From Pseudomonas sp. 2FG (GTDB lineage: Bacteria > Pseudomonadota > Gammaproteobacteria > Pseudomonadales > Pseudomonadaceae): 64,000 bases of DNA. Below the pieces are notes generated by a model, which saw only the letters and a list, made by a program, of their open reading frames with translations, did no database searches and was not told where the DNA came from. The stretch spans positions 62,001 to 126,000 of the forward strand of contig NZ_SCMP01000014.1 of assembly GCF_005502935.1 (NCBI RefSeq), read 5' to 3'. Positions within the stretch are counted from its first letter, which is position 1, and each line of letters begins with the position of its first letter. Made by a program: the position numbers and the translations under genes. Below, in pieces: positions 17,391 to 26,300 of this stretch.

Positions 17391-18341
17391 TCAGGAGCTG
17401 GCCTTGGCCGTCTGCGGGCGGCTACCGAAGAGGCGCAGCAACAGGCCTACGGGACCGCTGTGATACCAGCGCGTACTCGGGTCGGCCCTGCCGAGCTCGC
17501 CCATCGCCTGAGTCAGGCGGTCGAGGAAGATCGCCAGCAGTACCAGACCGACACCGCCGACCGTGGCCAGGCCCATGTCCAGGCGGCCGATGCCGCGCAA
17601 CACCATCTGCCCCAGGCCACCGACCGAGATCATCGAGGCGATCACCACCATCGACAGCGAGAGCATCAGGGTCTGGTTGACACCCGCCATGATGGTCGGC
17701 CCGGCCAACGGCAACTGCACGCGCATCAGCATCTGCCGCGGGGTACAGCCGAACGCCCGGGCCGCTTCGATCTTGTCTTCCGGCACCTGGCGTATGCCCA
17801 GATTGGTCAGACGTACCAGCGGCGGTACGGCGAAGACGATGGTGACCAGCACGCCCGGGACGTTGCCGATGCCGAACAACATCACCACCGGCACCAGATA
17901 GACGAACGCCGGCAGGGTCTGCATGGCATCCAGAATCGGCCGTACGATTCGCTCCATATGGTCGCTACGGGCCGAGAGAATGCCCAGCGGCACGCCGATC
18001 AGCGCACAGAAGAACACCGAGGTGAGCACCAGCGACAAGGTGGTCATGGCCTCCGACCAGACCCCAATCATCCCCAGCAGGGTCAGGGTAATGGCGCACA
18101 ACCAGCCCATGCGCGCGCCGGCCACCTGCCAGCCGAGCAACGAGGACAAGAGAATGCCGATCGATGGCGGAATGCTCTGCAAAATAAACTCGAAGCCGTT
18201 GAGCACCTGATCGATCGGCCAGCGGATGGCGCGGAAGAATCCACGGAAGTTGTGCACCAGATAATTCAGGGTGCTTTCTACCCAATCCCCTAGGGGAATG
18301 GCCAAGGTCTGGAAGGGGTCGAGGAAACTGAACTCTGACAT
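17391..18341 (-). CDS. proW: quaternary-amine ABC transporter permease
   Basis: 316 residues with six or seven membrane helices between about 50 and 290. The binding-protein-dependent transport domain carries [12 protein letters not shown] and the EAA-type loop [25 protein letters not shown] split around residue 200, which docks on the ATPase. A soluble N-terminal segment ([24 protein letters not shown]) is characteristic of ProW. Lies between proV and proX, 57 and 44 bp apart. Inner-membrane component of the uptake system. Confidence 0.92.
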   Translation of the reverse strand: MSEFSFLDPFQTLAIPLGDWVESTLNYLVHNFRGFFRAIRWPIDQVLNGFEFILQSIPPSIGILLSSLLGWQVAGARMGWLCAITLTLLGMIGVWSEAMTTLSLVLTSVFFCALIGVPLGILSARSDHMERIVRPILDAMQTLPAFVYLVPVVMLFGIGNVPGVLVTIVFAVPPLVRLTNLGIRQVPEDKIEAARAFGCTPRQMLMRVQLPLAGPTIMAGVNQTLMLSLSMVVIASMISVGGLGQMVLRGIGRLDMGLATVGGVGLVLLAIFLDRLTQAMGELGRADPSTRWYHSGPVGLLLRLFGSRPQTAKASS

Positions 18342-18398
18342 GTGGATACCTGCTCTTCGATTCTGCTGGAAGGGATGCTGCTAGGGCTGGCTAGCCAC

Positions 18399-19574
18399 TC
18401 AGTGGCGACTCAGGGTCTGCAGCAGCAGATTCTTGGAAATGGTGCCCTTGAAGGCACCGCCATGATCCAGCACCGGCACCGGGTAAGGCACTGAGGCCAC
18501 CAAATCGAGCACGTCGTGTAGCGGTGTATCGACATAGATCGGTTGATGGTGATCCAGGCGTATCTGCTCCAGCCGCTGCAACCCGGCGGCACTGCCGTTA
18601 AGCGCATCTGGCTCGACCACGCCGAGCAGCCGATCGCCCTCGCCGATCAGGTAGCCGAAGGGCACGCCCGCTTGGAAGCCCGGCACCTGGCCGTTGACCC
18701 GGCACACAGCAGCGGGGTCCAACTGCGCCACATCGCCGGCATTGAGCACCCGGGAACTGTCGAAGCCGTGAAAGAAGTTCTCGACGTACTCGTTGGCCGG
18801 ATTGCACAGCAACTCCTGGGGCGTGCCGATCTGCACCACCCGGCCGCCCTCCATGATCGCGATGCGGTGACCGATGCGGATCGCCTCTTCGATATCGTGG
18901 GAGATGAAGATGATGGTGCGCTGCTGCTCGGCCTGCAGGCGGATCAGCTCGCCCTGCATCTCGCTGCGGATCAGCGGGTCGAGGGCGGAGAAGGCCTCGT
19001 CCATCAGCAGGATGGTCGGGTCGTTGGCCAGCGCCCGGGCCAGCCCGACACGCTGCTGCATGCCGCCGGACAACTGGTGCGGGTAGCTGTTCTCGTGCCC
19101 GGCCAGACCCACCTGGCGCAACGCCTCGATCGCCCGGGCCTTGCGCTCCTGCTCGCCGACCCCGGAAATTTCCAGGCCGAACGCGGCGTTCTCCAGCACG
19201 CTCATGTGCGGCATCAAGGCGAAGGACTGGAACACCATGCCCATTTCCTTGCGCCGCACATTGAGCAGATCCTTGTCGGACAACCCGGTGATTTCCCGGC
19301 CATTGAGGTGGATGCTGCCGGAAGTGGGCTCGATCAAGCGATTGAACAGGCGCACCATGGTCGACTTGCCCGAACCGGACAGGCCCATGATGACGAAGAT
19401 CTCGCCACGCCTGACCGAGAAGCTGGCGTCGAACACACCCACTACCTGGCCGGTCTTCCGGAAAATCTCGTCCTTGTCCGCGCCTTTGCGCAGCATATCC
19501 ATGGCAAGGTGCGGCTGCGCACCGAATACCTTGAATACATGCTTGACCGAGAGTATCTCGTCAGCCTGGGTCAT
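18399..19574 (-). CDS. proV: quaternary-amine ABC transporter ATP-binding protein
   Basis: 391 residues. Walker A GLSGSGKST (about 63-71), Q-loop, signature LSGGMQQRVGLARAL (about 165) and Walker B ILLMDEAFSALD. A C-terminal extension of about 120 residues is CBS-like, as in ProV/OpuAA, where it senses ionic strength or nucleotides; the tail PVPVLDHGGAFKGTISKNLL fits a CBS strand. GAGGA precedes the ATG. First gene of proVWX, so the promoter should lie in the spacer upstream (19575-19830). Confidence 0.93.
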   Translation of the reverse strand: MTQADEILSVKHVFKVFGAQPHLAMDMLRKGADKDEIFRKTGQVVGVFDASFSVRRGEIFVIMGLSGSGKSTMVRLFNRLIEPTSGSIHLNGREITGLSDKDLLNVRRKEMGMVFQSFALMPHMSVLENAAFGLEISGVGEQERKARAIEALRQVGLAGHENSYPHQLSGGMQQRVGLARALANDPTILLMDEAFSALDPLIRSEMQGELIRLQAEQQRTIIFISHDIEEAIRIGHRIAIMEGGRVVQIGTPQELLCNPANEYVENFFHGFDSSRVLNAGDVAQLDPAAVCRVNGQVPGFQAGVPFGYLIGEGDRLLGVVEPDALNGSAAGLQRLEQIRLDHHQPIYVDTPLHDVLDLVASVPYPVPVLDHGGAFKGTISKNLLLQTLSRH

Positions 19575-20615
19575 AGCGTCCTCTTCTTATATCTGTGATC
19601 AATCGGCGAGCGGTCGAACTCAAGCCATGACTGTCGGCGACCACGCCTTTCGAAAACTGGACTATTTAATGAACGGCGGCAGGCACTCGATTAGCCGCTG
19701 TACCGCCTAAATCCCACTCGGCACACACGCTGCAAGTGCCGCTTTCCTATGGAATAAAAGTAGAGATTGGCGGTTATAGCGTCCAACGACATTTGTTCGG
19801 CCCAAACCATAACTTGATGTTATTGGTTGAGCCGGGGACTCACGGGCGGGCGACGAGCTGAAGGCGACCGATCCGGGTTCGGTGCCTGGGCCAGAAAGCT
19901 TGCAATAGAAGGGTTATGACGGCCTGCAAGGGGATCGAGAGGCAGGCGAATCTGTTGACCAACTGGGCGAACAGACGGGGCGGCCGGCGGCCCCGCCGGA
20001 TTGAATACTGAGAGCATTGCCAGCAGACCCTATCGAACCCATCTGCCAGTTGTTTAGTTCGAGTCCTGCGAATAGCGGCTTTTCATCCGCTGCGCGGCGG
20101 CTTCGGCAGCTTCCAGCCCAGCGTCGATGGCTTGTTTGACGCCCTGCGCCTGGTCAAGGACCTCTAGCAAAGGGGCGAGCGGGGCTGGCCATTCCTGCCA
20201 ATTGGTAGGCAATTGACTACCGCAACGCCTGCGGGGGTCCGGGCGAGCATGCACCACCTTGGCCATCAACAGGCGGTGGTTTGCGGAGTCGCGCTAAACA
20301 TGGCCGGCCTCACGCAGGACGAGGTCGCCGAGTACGTCGCGGGGGTACGTGCGCAGAGGCAACCGACGGTCTTGTTCGCCGCCAGCCCGGAGAGCTTGCT
20401 AGCACATCGGGGTCACAGCATCGTGGCAGCACGAGGTGGTCGATCCATAGAAACGGCCCTCGCCGCCTCACCCCTGGGGAACACCTGGGGCACAAGCCGG
20501 CCATTTGCGGGTGTTGGCGTCGTGGCCCCGTTAGGTCAATGCCGTTAGCGCCTGCGCCAGACAGGCACAGCCTTGGTGCCGGGCGTGCCTGTCGTCCATG
20601 CCTTGCGGCTAGCCT
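19575..20615. other. 1-kb stretch without a confident gene
   Basis: The first 250 bp are AT-richer and should hold the proV promoter. Beyond 19830, several short frames are open: minus 19820-20017 (65 codons), minus 20054-20269 (71 codons, ending in a helical Ala/Glu-rich segment that includes AGLEAAEAAAQRMKSRY), and plus 20213-20548 (111 codons, containing GLTQDEVAEYVAGVRAQRQ). None has a recognised domain or a convincing ribosome site, and they overlap. Together with the fragments that follow, this looks like decayed accessory DNA. Confidence 0.5.
20560..20593. terminator. hairpin downstream of the solute-binding protein remnant
   Basis: GACAGGCAC and GTGCCTGTC form a perfect 9-bp stem around a 16-base loop, 23 bp beyond the TAG of the minus-strand solute-binding protein fragment. 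It is plausibly the original 3' hairpin of that lost gene. There is no clear T-tract. Confidence 0.4.
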
Positions 20616-20741
20616 CTACTTGATCCCGTTACGTTGCAGGATTTCATCGAAGGTGCCATTCGCCTTGATGGTCTGCAGTCCTTTGTTGAACGCCGCGATG
20701 AGCTCAGCGTGCTTGGGATTCTTCAGGCCGGCGGTTGCATT
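20616..20741 (-). pseudogene. C-terminal fragment of an amino-acid ABC transporter solute-binding protein
   Basis: Minus-strand reading gives 41 residues ending in a stop: NATAGLKNPKHAELIAAFNK, then GLQTIKANGTFDEILQRNGIK. This is the typical last helix-strand-helix of family 3 extracellular solute-binding proteins (K...L...FN.gL..ik.nGtyd.I). Nothing upstream on the same strand continues the protein; an MscS fragment begins within a few bases. A truncated remnant with no start. Confidence 0.75.
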
Positions 20742-20748
20742 GCGCGCC

Positions 20749-20985
20749 TTAGCTGGCTTGCACCAGATGCACCACCCATTGCGGGAAGGGGATGCCGATG
20801 CCGGCTTCGGTCAGGCGTTCCTTGGCCGGTTCGGTGAACGCGAAGGTCACCGGCCAGTAGTCCGCCGTGTCCACCCACACCCGCAGCGACAGGTCGACCG
20901 CCCTGTCGCCCAGGCCGGTCACGAACACCACCGGCACCGGATCGCGGTGCACCCGCGGGTCACCGGCGATCGCCAGCAACACTCC
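20749..20985 (-). pseudogene. C-terminal fragment of an MscS-type mechanosensitive channel
   Basis: The minus strand encodes about 78 residues matching the cytoplasmic C-terminal domain of small-conductance mechanosensitive channels: GDPRVHRDPVPVVFVTGLGD, then LRVWVDTADYWPVTFAFTE and the closing GIGIPFPQWVVHL (the family's GI.IPFPQ..v). It stops at a TAA (20749-20751). Upstream, the similarity ends where the plus-strand IS481-type transposase begins (about 20986), so the 5' part of the gene was cut off by the IS or by a deletion there. Confidence 0.8.
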
Positions 20986-21453
20986 GACGGCGACGGCTGG
21001 GAACTCGTCCATGTGGCCATCGATGATGCCAGCCGAATCGCCTTCAGCAGTTTGCATCCCGATGAGCGTGGCCCCAGTGCTTGTCAGGTCTTGCTCCAGA
21101 CGCTGCGCTACTACCGCAGCCTGGGCATCCGTTTCACCCGCATCATGACCGACAACGGCAGTGGCTATCGTTCCCGCACGTTTCGGCGCCTGGTCGGGCG
21201 ATTGGGGCTGCGTCATCTGCGCACCAAGCCTTGCACGCCACGTACTAACGGCAAGGCCGAGCGCTTCATGCAGACCAGCCTACGTGAGTGGGCCTATGTC
21301 CGTAGCTACGCAAGCTCCGAGCAGCGAGTGCAGCATCTGATGCCTTGGCTGCATCACTACAATTGGCACCGACCGCACGCCAGCCTCGGCTACAAACCAC
21401 CCATCAGTCGTGTTCCGCCTTCACTGAACAACGTACTGGGTTTACACACCTAG
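20986..21453 (+). mobile_element. IS481-type transposase, C-terminal fragment
   Basis: About 155 codons of an rve/DDE integrase core, read on the plus strand: ELVHVAIDDASRIAF (first-Asp strand), RIMTDNGSGYRS (second Asp), then KPCTPRTNGKAERFMQT with the catalytic Glu, and WHHYNWHRPHASLGYKPP-like C-terminus typical of IS481. The N-terminal helix-turn-helix part is absent; the upstream open frame is unrelated DNA on the same frame. The segment TGGGTTTACACACC near the stop may be part of the right inverted repeat. A remnant, not autonomous. The 150 bp after it, to 21604, contain no gene. Confidence 0.8.
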
Positions 21454-21604
21454 CCCTGAGGTTTGCTCAGGGTCGAATGGTGGTGCTCTCCGTAGGTAAC
21501 GCTTTGGAGCTAGGAGCAATCAGTCAAGGGGCGCAAGCCCCATTCTGGGGCGCCAGACGACAAGAGGGAGTGGTCATGCACCCAATTGTTGCCCAGGCCC
21601 TGCT

Positions 21605-22597
21605 CTACCCGCCGATGACCACATCCTGCAAGTGGGTGTAGCTGTCTACGAAACGCTTATATTTGTGCTGACCACTGGTGTATGGCTGGTATTTACTGGG
21701 TTTGTCTGCACTGATGCAGGTAGGAACCACATCAACCACCGCATCGAAATCAAGGTCGATGAAGAACGGAACCGAGTAACGATCCACACCGCTGGTATTG
21801 ATCACGCGGTGCATGGTGGAGATATAGCGGTCATTGGTGAATGTCTGTACCAAGTCGCCAATATTGACAACAAAGGTATCCGCCACGGGTGGCGCGCTGA
21901 CCCATTCGCCGTTTCTATTCTGCACTTGCAAGCCGCCATTCGAATCCTGCGAGAGGATGGTCAGAAAGCCATAATCGGTGTGAGCACCAATACCAATTTC
22001 TTTCAAAGTTATATGGCCGAACTGGGGTGGATAATGCAGCAAGCGCTGAATCGTAATCGGCCTCTTCTGCAATTTCTCAAAATAACCTGCCGGCAGATTC
22101 AGACTCAAGGCAATCGCACTGATTAATTTACGTGCAAGCCCTAGCATTACGGCATGATAAGTCTCCATGACTTGCTTGAACTCTTGAAAATCCTCCGGCA
22201 TCAGGTTAGGGCCGAAAAAAGGTGAAACTTCCTCTTCGTACTCGCCATAATCAAAACACTCTTTAAAATCCTTGGTGTTTTTTGGGTCAACATTTTCGCC
22301 GTACATTGGAATATAGCCGCGCAACGTCGGACCGGAATTGACGATATTCAGCTGGTTCTTGACTTCGAAGGGCAAATCAAAAAACTTCCGAGAGAGCCGA
22401 TACACATCACTTATTAGAGAAGCGGGGACCCCATGATTTTTAATATATAGAAACCCAACATTCTCACAAATATTTCCAATTTCGCGAGCCACCGAATTCG
22501 CATCTCTGCCGTCCAACAACGGACCGATATCAACAATAGGGATCTCACTGAAAGAGGTTGATTTGCTGGAAAGGCAGTTTTCGATTACTTGCGTCAT
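21605..22597 (-). CDS. 2-oxoglutarate/Fe(II)-dependent oxygenase, isopenicillin N synthase-like
   Basis: 330 residues. N-terminal DIOX_N domain (about 18-130) with IPIVDIGPLLDG and NVGFLYIKNHGVP; C-terminal 2OG-FeII oxygenase domain with iron ligands H206 and D208 (HTDYG) and H263 (TMHRV), and the R273-x-S275 pair that binds 2-oxoglutarate. All key residues are present. Close relatives hydroxylate amino acids or small metabolites; plant-like ethylene-forming enzymes share the fold, so function is open. GAGG lies before the ATG. Base composition is clearly AT-richer than the neighbours, a sign of transfer. A GlxA-type regulator lies just upstream on the same strand. Confidence 0.88.
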   Translation of the reverse strand: MTQVIENCLSSKSTSFSEIPIVDIGPLLDGRDANSVAREIGNICENVGFLYIKNHGVPASLISDVYRLSRKFFDLPFEVKNQLNIVNSGPTLRGYIPMYGENVDPKNTKDFKECFDYGEYEEEVSPFFGPNLMPEDFQEFKQVMETYHAVMLGLARKLISAIALSLNLPAGYFEKLQKRPITIQRLLHYPPQFGHITLKEIGIGAHTDYGFLTILSQDSNGGLQVQNRNGEWVSAPPVADTFVVNIGDLVQTFTNDRYISTMHRVINTSGVDRYSVPFFIDLDFDAVVDVVPTCISADKPSKYQPYTSGQHKYKRFVDSYTHLQDVVIGG

Positions 22598-22683
22598 GCT
22601 CTGTACCTCAATTTCGGTGGAGTGAAGTTAGCCATTAGCCTCTGCTCACCGGCGGTTCAGAGATATAACAAAACCGAAGAAAT

Positions 22684-23667
22684 TTATAATTTTTTGTCGT
22701 TTCGCAACCGACTCGGGGAAAAGCCATAGGCCTCCCTGAAACGCTTGGTGAAGTAACTCTGTGACGCGAACCCCGTCGCCTGAGCAACAGTCGCAATGGG
22801 TAGCAGGGTATCCTCAATCATGGTCCTGGCGCGCCTCAGTCGAAGCTGAAGATAGTAATTAACTGGAGTGGTATTTTCATGAACCCGGAAGACATGCTCC
22901 AGCGTGCGCACCGTCGTGCCAATTTTTCCGGCCAACACTTCGATGGGATAGGGCGCATCTATATTGTTTTCCATCACCTCAATTGCCGCCCCCAAACAAA
23001 GCGACTTCATTCTTAATTCAAGATAGCGGCGACTATTTTGTATTTCATCCCGCGTTCTGATTCTGTCCTGACAAAACTGATGCGAAACTTTTAATGCGAA
23101 TTCGGCGCCATGGTCTTGACCGACGATATAAAGCAACATATCGAGCGCGGTAGTTCCGCCCTGACAGGTAAAAACACCATCCCCCACGGTATAGATACTC
23201 TCATCGACCGTGACAGTAGGATAGAGCTCCTTGAACGTCGTCATTTGTTCACTAAGCAGCGTACAGGGATTTGCCCCCAAAACGCCCGCCTTGGCCAAGA
23301 TAAAGCTGCCACTTGACAAAGACGCAAATCTGCAGCCTTTCTTTTTCAGAGCCTTCAACTTTGAGAAAAGCGCCGCACCATCATAAACAGCCGCATTCTT
23401 GTAAGCACAAATAAATAACAAGTTACTGTCTTCGATTTCACTACAGTGCCCAGAGACCTTGATGGAAACGCCGTTTGAGGTACAGACCTCAGTAGCCGCT
23501 GGATCGACATCACCGCTGTACAAGCGGTATTCATATGCCGCTGCCCCCCAAAGGAAATTTGCGACGCTAAGCGCTTCGATAGCCAAAGAAAAAGAAGTCA
23601 GGGCAAACCCGGGTACCAGAACAAACCCAACGCGTTTTGTATCACACTGATGCGACTGTATTGGCAT
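22684..23667 (-). CDS. GlxA-type AraC-family regulator next to the 2OG oxygenase
   Basis: 327 residues if the ATG at 23667 is used (AGAGGA ten bases upstream); an ATG at 23676 is nearly on top of that site. N-terminal DJ-1/PfpI-like domain (about 10-190; RVGFVLVPGFALTSFSLAIEAL) and C-terminal double helix-turn-helix (about 220-325; KIGTTVRTLEHVFR and ATGFASQSYFTKRFRE). It lies 86 bp upstream of the 2OG oxygenase, same strand and similar AT-rich composition, so it is probably the local regulator and arrived with it. The ligand is not predictable. Confidence 0.87.
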   Translation of the reverse strand: MPIQSHQCDTKRVGFVLVPGFALTSFSLAIEALSVANFLWGAAAYEYRLYSGDVDPAATEVCTSNGVSIKVSGHCSEIEDSNLLFICAYKNAAVYDGAALFSKLKALKKKGCRFASLSSGSFILAKAGVLGANPCTLLSEQMTTFKELYPTVTVDESIYTVGDGVFTCQGGTTALDMLLYIVGQDHGAEFALKVSHQFCQDRIRTRDEIQNSRRYLELRMKSLCLGAAIEVMENNIDAPYPIEVLAGKIGTTVRTLEHVFRVHENTTPVNYYLQLRLRRARTMIEDTLLPIATVAQATGFASQSYFTKRFREAYGFSPSRLRNDKKL

Positions 23668-23882
23668 GGTGGCCATTTCCTCTGCTTAAGGAAACGATAA
23701 AAGCATAGGCTAGAGTCTTGTTATGTATGCCGGGCCCTATTGTATCGACGCGATACCTAACCCGGATGTTTCATAAATGCGGTTGGAGGCTGAGCCGGGC
23801 GCGGCCAGGTCGGCGTTGATGCCATGTGCATATAAAATCTTGCATCTGATAAACCTCGCCCCCCGACCTGGCGACGGGCCCC

Positions 23883-24048
23883 TAGGAGCCTGTCGGACTT
23901 GACCGTCCGTAGCGAGGAAAAGTCCGGTTCGAGTCAGTTTTGTTGATCTTTCGAGGCGAATAGCTAGCTATTTAACGAGAAAGAGCGGCAAAAATGGCCG
24001 AATCCGGCTTTTCCGCAGTAGGACAGTGTTAAGTCCGACAGGCTCCTA
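23883..24048. mobile_element. 166-bp MITE with 18-bp perfect terminal inverted repeats
   Basis: The ends TAGGAGCCTGTCGGACTT (23883-23900) and AAGTCCGACAGGCTCCTA (24031-24048) are exact reverse complements. The outer TA on each side fits a TA target duplication, as made by IS630/Tc1-mariner-type elements. Inside, AGGAAAAGTCCGGTTCG and CGAATCCGGCTTTTCC pair imperfectly and a central AATAGCTAGCTATT is palindromic, so the whole element can fold into one long hairpin. It has no coding capacity. Its right end touches the stop codon of the EamA gene. Confidence 0.85.
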
Positions 24049-24990
24049 TGCCCCCTCGTTCGCGTCCAGCTTGACCGTCACCGGCTCCACCACTGCCACC
24101 CCCGGCTGCCCGTGGTCCTGCCGTGCCAGAATGATCGTGGCGACCACCACCAGCAGACCGCCGCCCAGCATGCCGGCACTCATAGGCTCGCCGATCACCA
24201 GCACGGCGATGCTCACCGCCACCACCGGTTCCAGGGTCGACAGGGTCGCCGCCGAGGACGAACCTATACGCGGCGAGCCGGCGAGGAAGGCGGCCACCGG
24301 CAGGATGGTGGCGAACAGCGCCAGGCCCAGGGTCGCCCACCAGGCGGAATAGCCGGAAGGCAGTGCCGCGCCCCAATAGAGCGCGGCCACGGCGAAGGTC
24401 AGGGCGCAGCCCAGCAGGAGAATGGCCGCCGAGGCCAGCGGCTGCACGTGACGAACCCGATGAGTGCCGTAGAGAATCGCCGTGCCGTAGGCCAAGGCAG
24501 AGAACAACGCCCAGAGCACGCCACTGACCTCGCCATGAAAACTCAACCCGGTGGCCAGCAGCACGCCCGCCAGCGCCAGCACCAGGCTGAGCAATTTCAA
24601 CGGACTGGTGCGTTCGCCCAGATAGACGATCGACAGGGCGGTGACGAAGGCCGGGAAGGAAAACGTCAGGATCACCGCCAGGCTCACCGAGGTGGAATGG
24701 CTGGCGCTGTAGTAGCCCAGCGCGGACAAGCCATAGCCGATCCCCAGCAGCAAATTCTGCCCGGTCAGCTTCCAGCCGGGCAAGGCGATCCCGCGCAGGC
24801 GCAGAAACAGCAGCAGGATCGACGCGGCGATCAGAAAACGCGCCAGCAGCAGCCCTACCGGGTCCGCACCGCCGGCATAGGCATACTGGGCGAAGAGCGG
24901 CTGCAGGCCATAACAAAAACCCGCCAGCAACACCAAGATGAAGCCTCTGGCGTAGCCGCTGTGCCGGACAAGAGGAGGCGCACTGTGCAT
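24046..24990 (-). CDS. EamA/DMT-family transporter
   Basis: 314 residues with ten predicted membrane helices in two EamA repeats (about 14-140 and 155-290); the second ends with STLEPVVAVSIAVLVIGEPM, a conserved segment of the family. Such proteins usually export amino acids or small metabolites. The TAG stop lies in the terminal TA plus G of the MITE, yet the sequence flanking the MITE on the other side would give the same stop, so the protein end is unaltered. Its Rieske-oxygenase neighbour on the same strand lies about 100 bp upstream. Confidence 0.88.
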   Translation of the reverse strand: MHSAPPLVRHSGYARGFILVLLAGFCYGLQPLFAQYAYAGGADPVGLLLARFLIAASILLLFLRLRGIALPGWKLTGQNLLLGIGYGLSALGYYSASHSTSVSLAVILTFSFPAFVTALSIVYLGERTSPLKLLSLVLALAGVLLATGLSFHGEVSGVLWALFSALAYGTAILYGTHRVRHVQPLASAAILLLGCALTFAVAALYWGAALPSGYSAWWATLGLALFATILPVAAFLAGSPRIGSSSAATLSTLEPVVAVSIAVLVIGEPMSAGMLGGGLLVVVATIILARQDHGQPGVAVVEPVTVKLDANEGA

Positions 24991-25088
24991 GATTTAGATA
25001 CCTGCCATGAGGATTGCGCTGACACGCAAACCCCGCATGACCATCAGCGGTCATACGGGGCGATTCTTCCGCTACTGAGAGATCACAG

Positions 25089-26300
25089 CTAGTCGGCGAG
25101 CTTGCGCACCATGGTCGCGCAATACCAGTCATCGAACTGGCAGACACCGTTCTCGGCGATGTCCGAGTAGGGTCCCGGCTGATAGGCCGGCGAGTTGACC
25201 CCGGCCTGGGTGCCCTCGACCAGACGGCGGTCCTGGTCGTTGGTCGCCAACCACACCCTGGTCAGGGTTTCCAGGTCGTAGTCGAGGCCTTCCTGGGCAT
25301 CCTTGGGCACCAGCCACTTGGTGGTCACCAGGGTTTCGTTCGGCCCCTGCGGCAGCACGCGGAAACTCAGGGCGTGGTCGCCGAGGAAGTGGTTCCAGGT
25401 CGAGGGGTAGTTGAAGTAGAGCAGTGCGCCGATGTTCTCCTCGCCACTCTTGTCCAGGCGCCGCGCCACCGCCGGCTTGCCGTTCATGGTGTAGCTGACG
25501 GCACCGGCCGACAGCGGAATACGGGTCATGCGGAACTGCCCGGCCTCGTCCATCACCAGGCGACTGGGCAGGCCGGCGGCCTCGCAGCGATCCCAGTGAG
25601 CGACCAGCTCGGGGTCCTCGGCACCGCCGACCCCCGCCACCGAGAGGTTCTCGACGTAGGAGTTGAGCAGCTCCGGGTGGGTGCCGTCGCAGTGGTAGCA
25701 CTCGCGGTTGTTCTCGAACACCAGCTTCCAGTTGCCCTTCTCCACCAGGTTGGACTCGAACGCCACCTTGCAGTCTTCGAGGTTGTGCGGGGCGATGAAG
25801 GGCGACACGGCAGCGCGGAACTTCTCGAAGTCCGGGGCCTGCTCGGCCACGCAGACATAGATATAGCTGTTGACCACCTGGCAGTGGGCCGGCCTGAGGC
25901 CGTAGTCGGCCTTGTCGAAGTCCTCGCCCATGTTGCCGGCGAACAGCAGCTTGCCGTCCAGCTCGAAGGTCCACTTGTGGTAGGGGCAGACCAGCTTGGC
26001 GACCTTGCCGCTGTGCTCGGTGCAGACCTTGGAGCCGCGATGGCGGCAGGCGTTGTGCAGGGCGCGAACCTGACCGTCGGCGCCGCGCACCACGATCACC
26101 GGGTAGTCGCCGATCTGCAGGGTCAGGTACTGGCCCGGCTTTTCCAGCTCGAAGGTGTGCCCGGCAAAGATCCACTCTTTGTGCCAGATCTGTTGGAGAT
26201 CCTGGCGATACACCTCGACATCGCCATAGAGCGCACTCGGCAGCGCATGTCGCGGTTTACGTTGCTGGATGAAGCCTGCCACCGCTGCTTTTTTGTTCAC
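25089..26300 (-). CDS. Rieske non-heme iron oxygenase, quaternary-amine type (GbcA/CntA/stachydrine demethylase-like)
   Basis: 403 residues from the GTG at 26300 (GGAG 11 bases upstream); no ATG exists near the expected N-terminus. The Rieske 2Fe-2S domain has C85-R-H87 and C105-PY-H108. The catalytic domain has NNRECYHCDGTHPEL with H203 and H208, and E200 at the position bridging the two metal sites. The Glu-x2-His-x4-His spacing equals that of carnitine monooxygenase CntA (family knowledge), where aromatic naphthalene-type enzymes have Asp. It should hydroxylate an N-methyl or C-N neighbour carbon of a betaine-like substrate. Electrons probably come from the reductase at 31588. Confidence 0.88.
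   Translation of the reverse strand: MNKKAAVAGFIQQRKPRHALPSALYGDVEVYRQDLQQIWHKEWIFAGHTFELEKPGQYLTLQIGDYPVIVVRGADGQVRALHNACRHRGSKVCTEHSGKVAKLVCPYHKWTFELDGKLLFAGNMGEDFDKADYGLRPAHCQVVNSYIYVCVAEQAPDFEKFRAAVSPFIAPHNLEDCKVAFESNLVEKGNWKLVFENNRECYHCDGTHPELLNSYVENLSVAGVGGAEDPELVAHWDRCEAAGLPSRLVMDEAGQFRMTRIPLSAGAVSYTMNGKPAVARRLDKSGEENIGALLYFNYPSTWNHFLGDHALSFRVLPQGPNETLVTTKWLVPKDAQEGLDYDLETLTRVWLATNDQDRRLVEGTQAGVNSPAYQPGPYSDIAENGVCQFDDWYCATMVRKLAD

Noticed and set aside
20281..20985. Upstream extension of the IS481-type transposase as one 390-codon gene
   Set aside because: Only the last 155 codons resemble a transposase. The earlier part lies over the MscS and solute-binding fragments on the other strand and has no transposase-like features.
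24029..25147. Long open frame of 372 codons on the minus strand over the EamA gene
   Set aside because: It is Arg/Gly/Ala-rich with no hydrophobic pattern, a frame shadow of the EamA transporter, which has ten clear membrane helices in the other frame.
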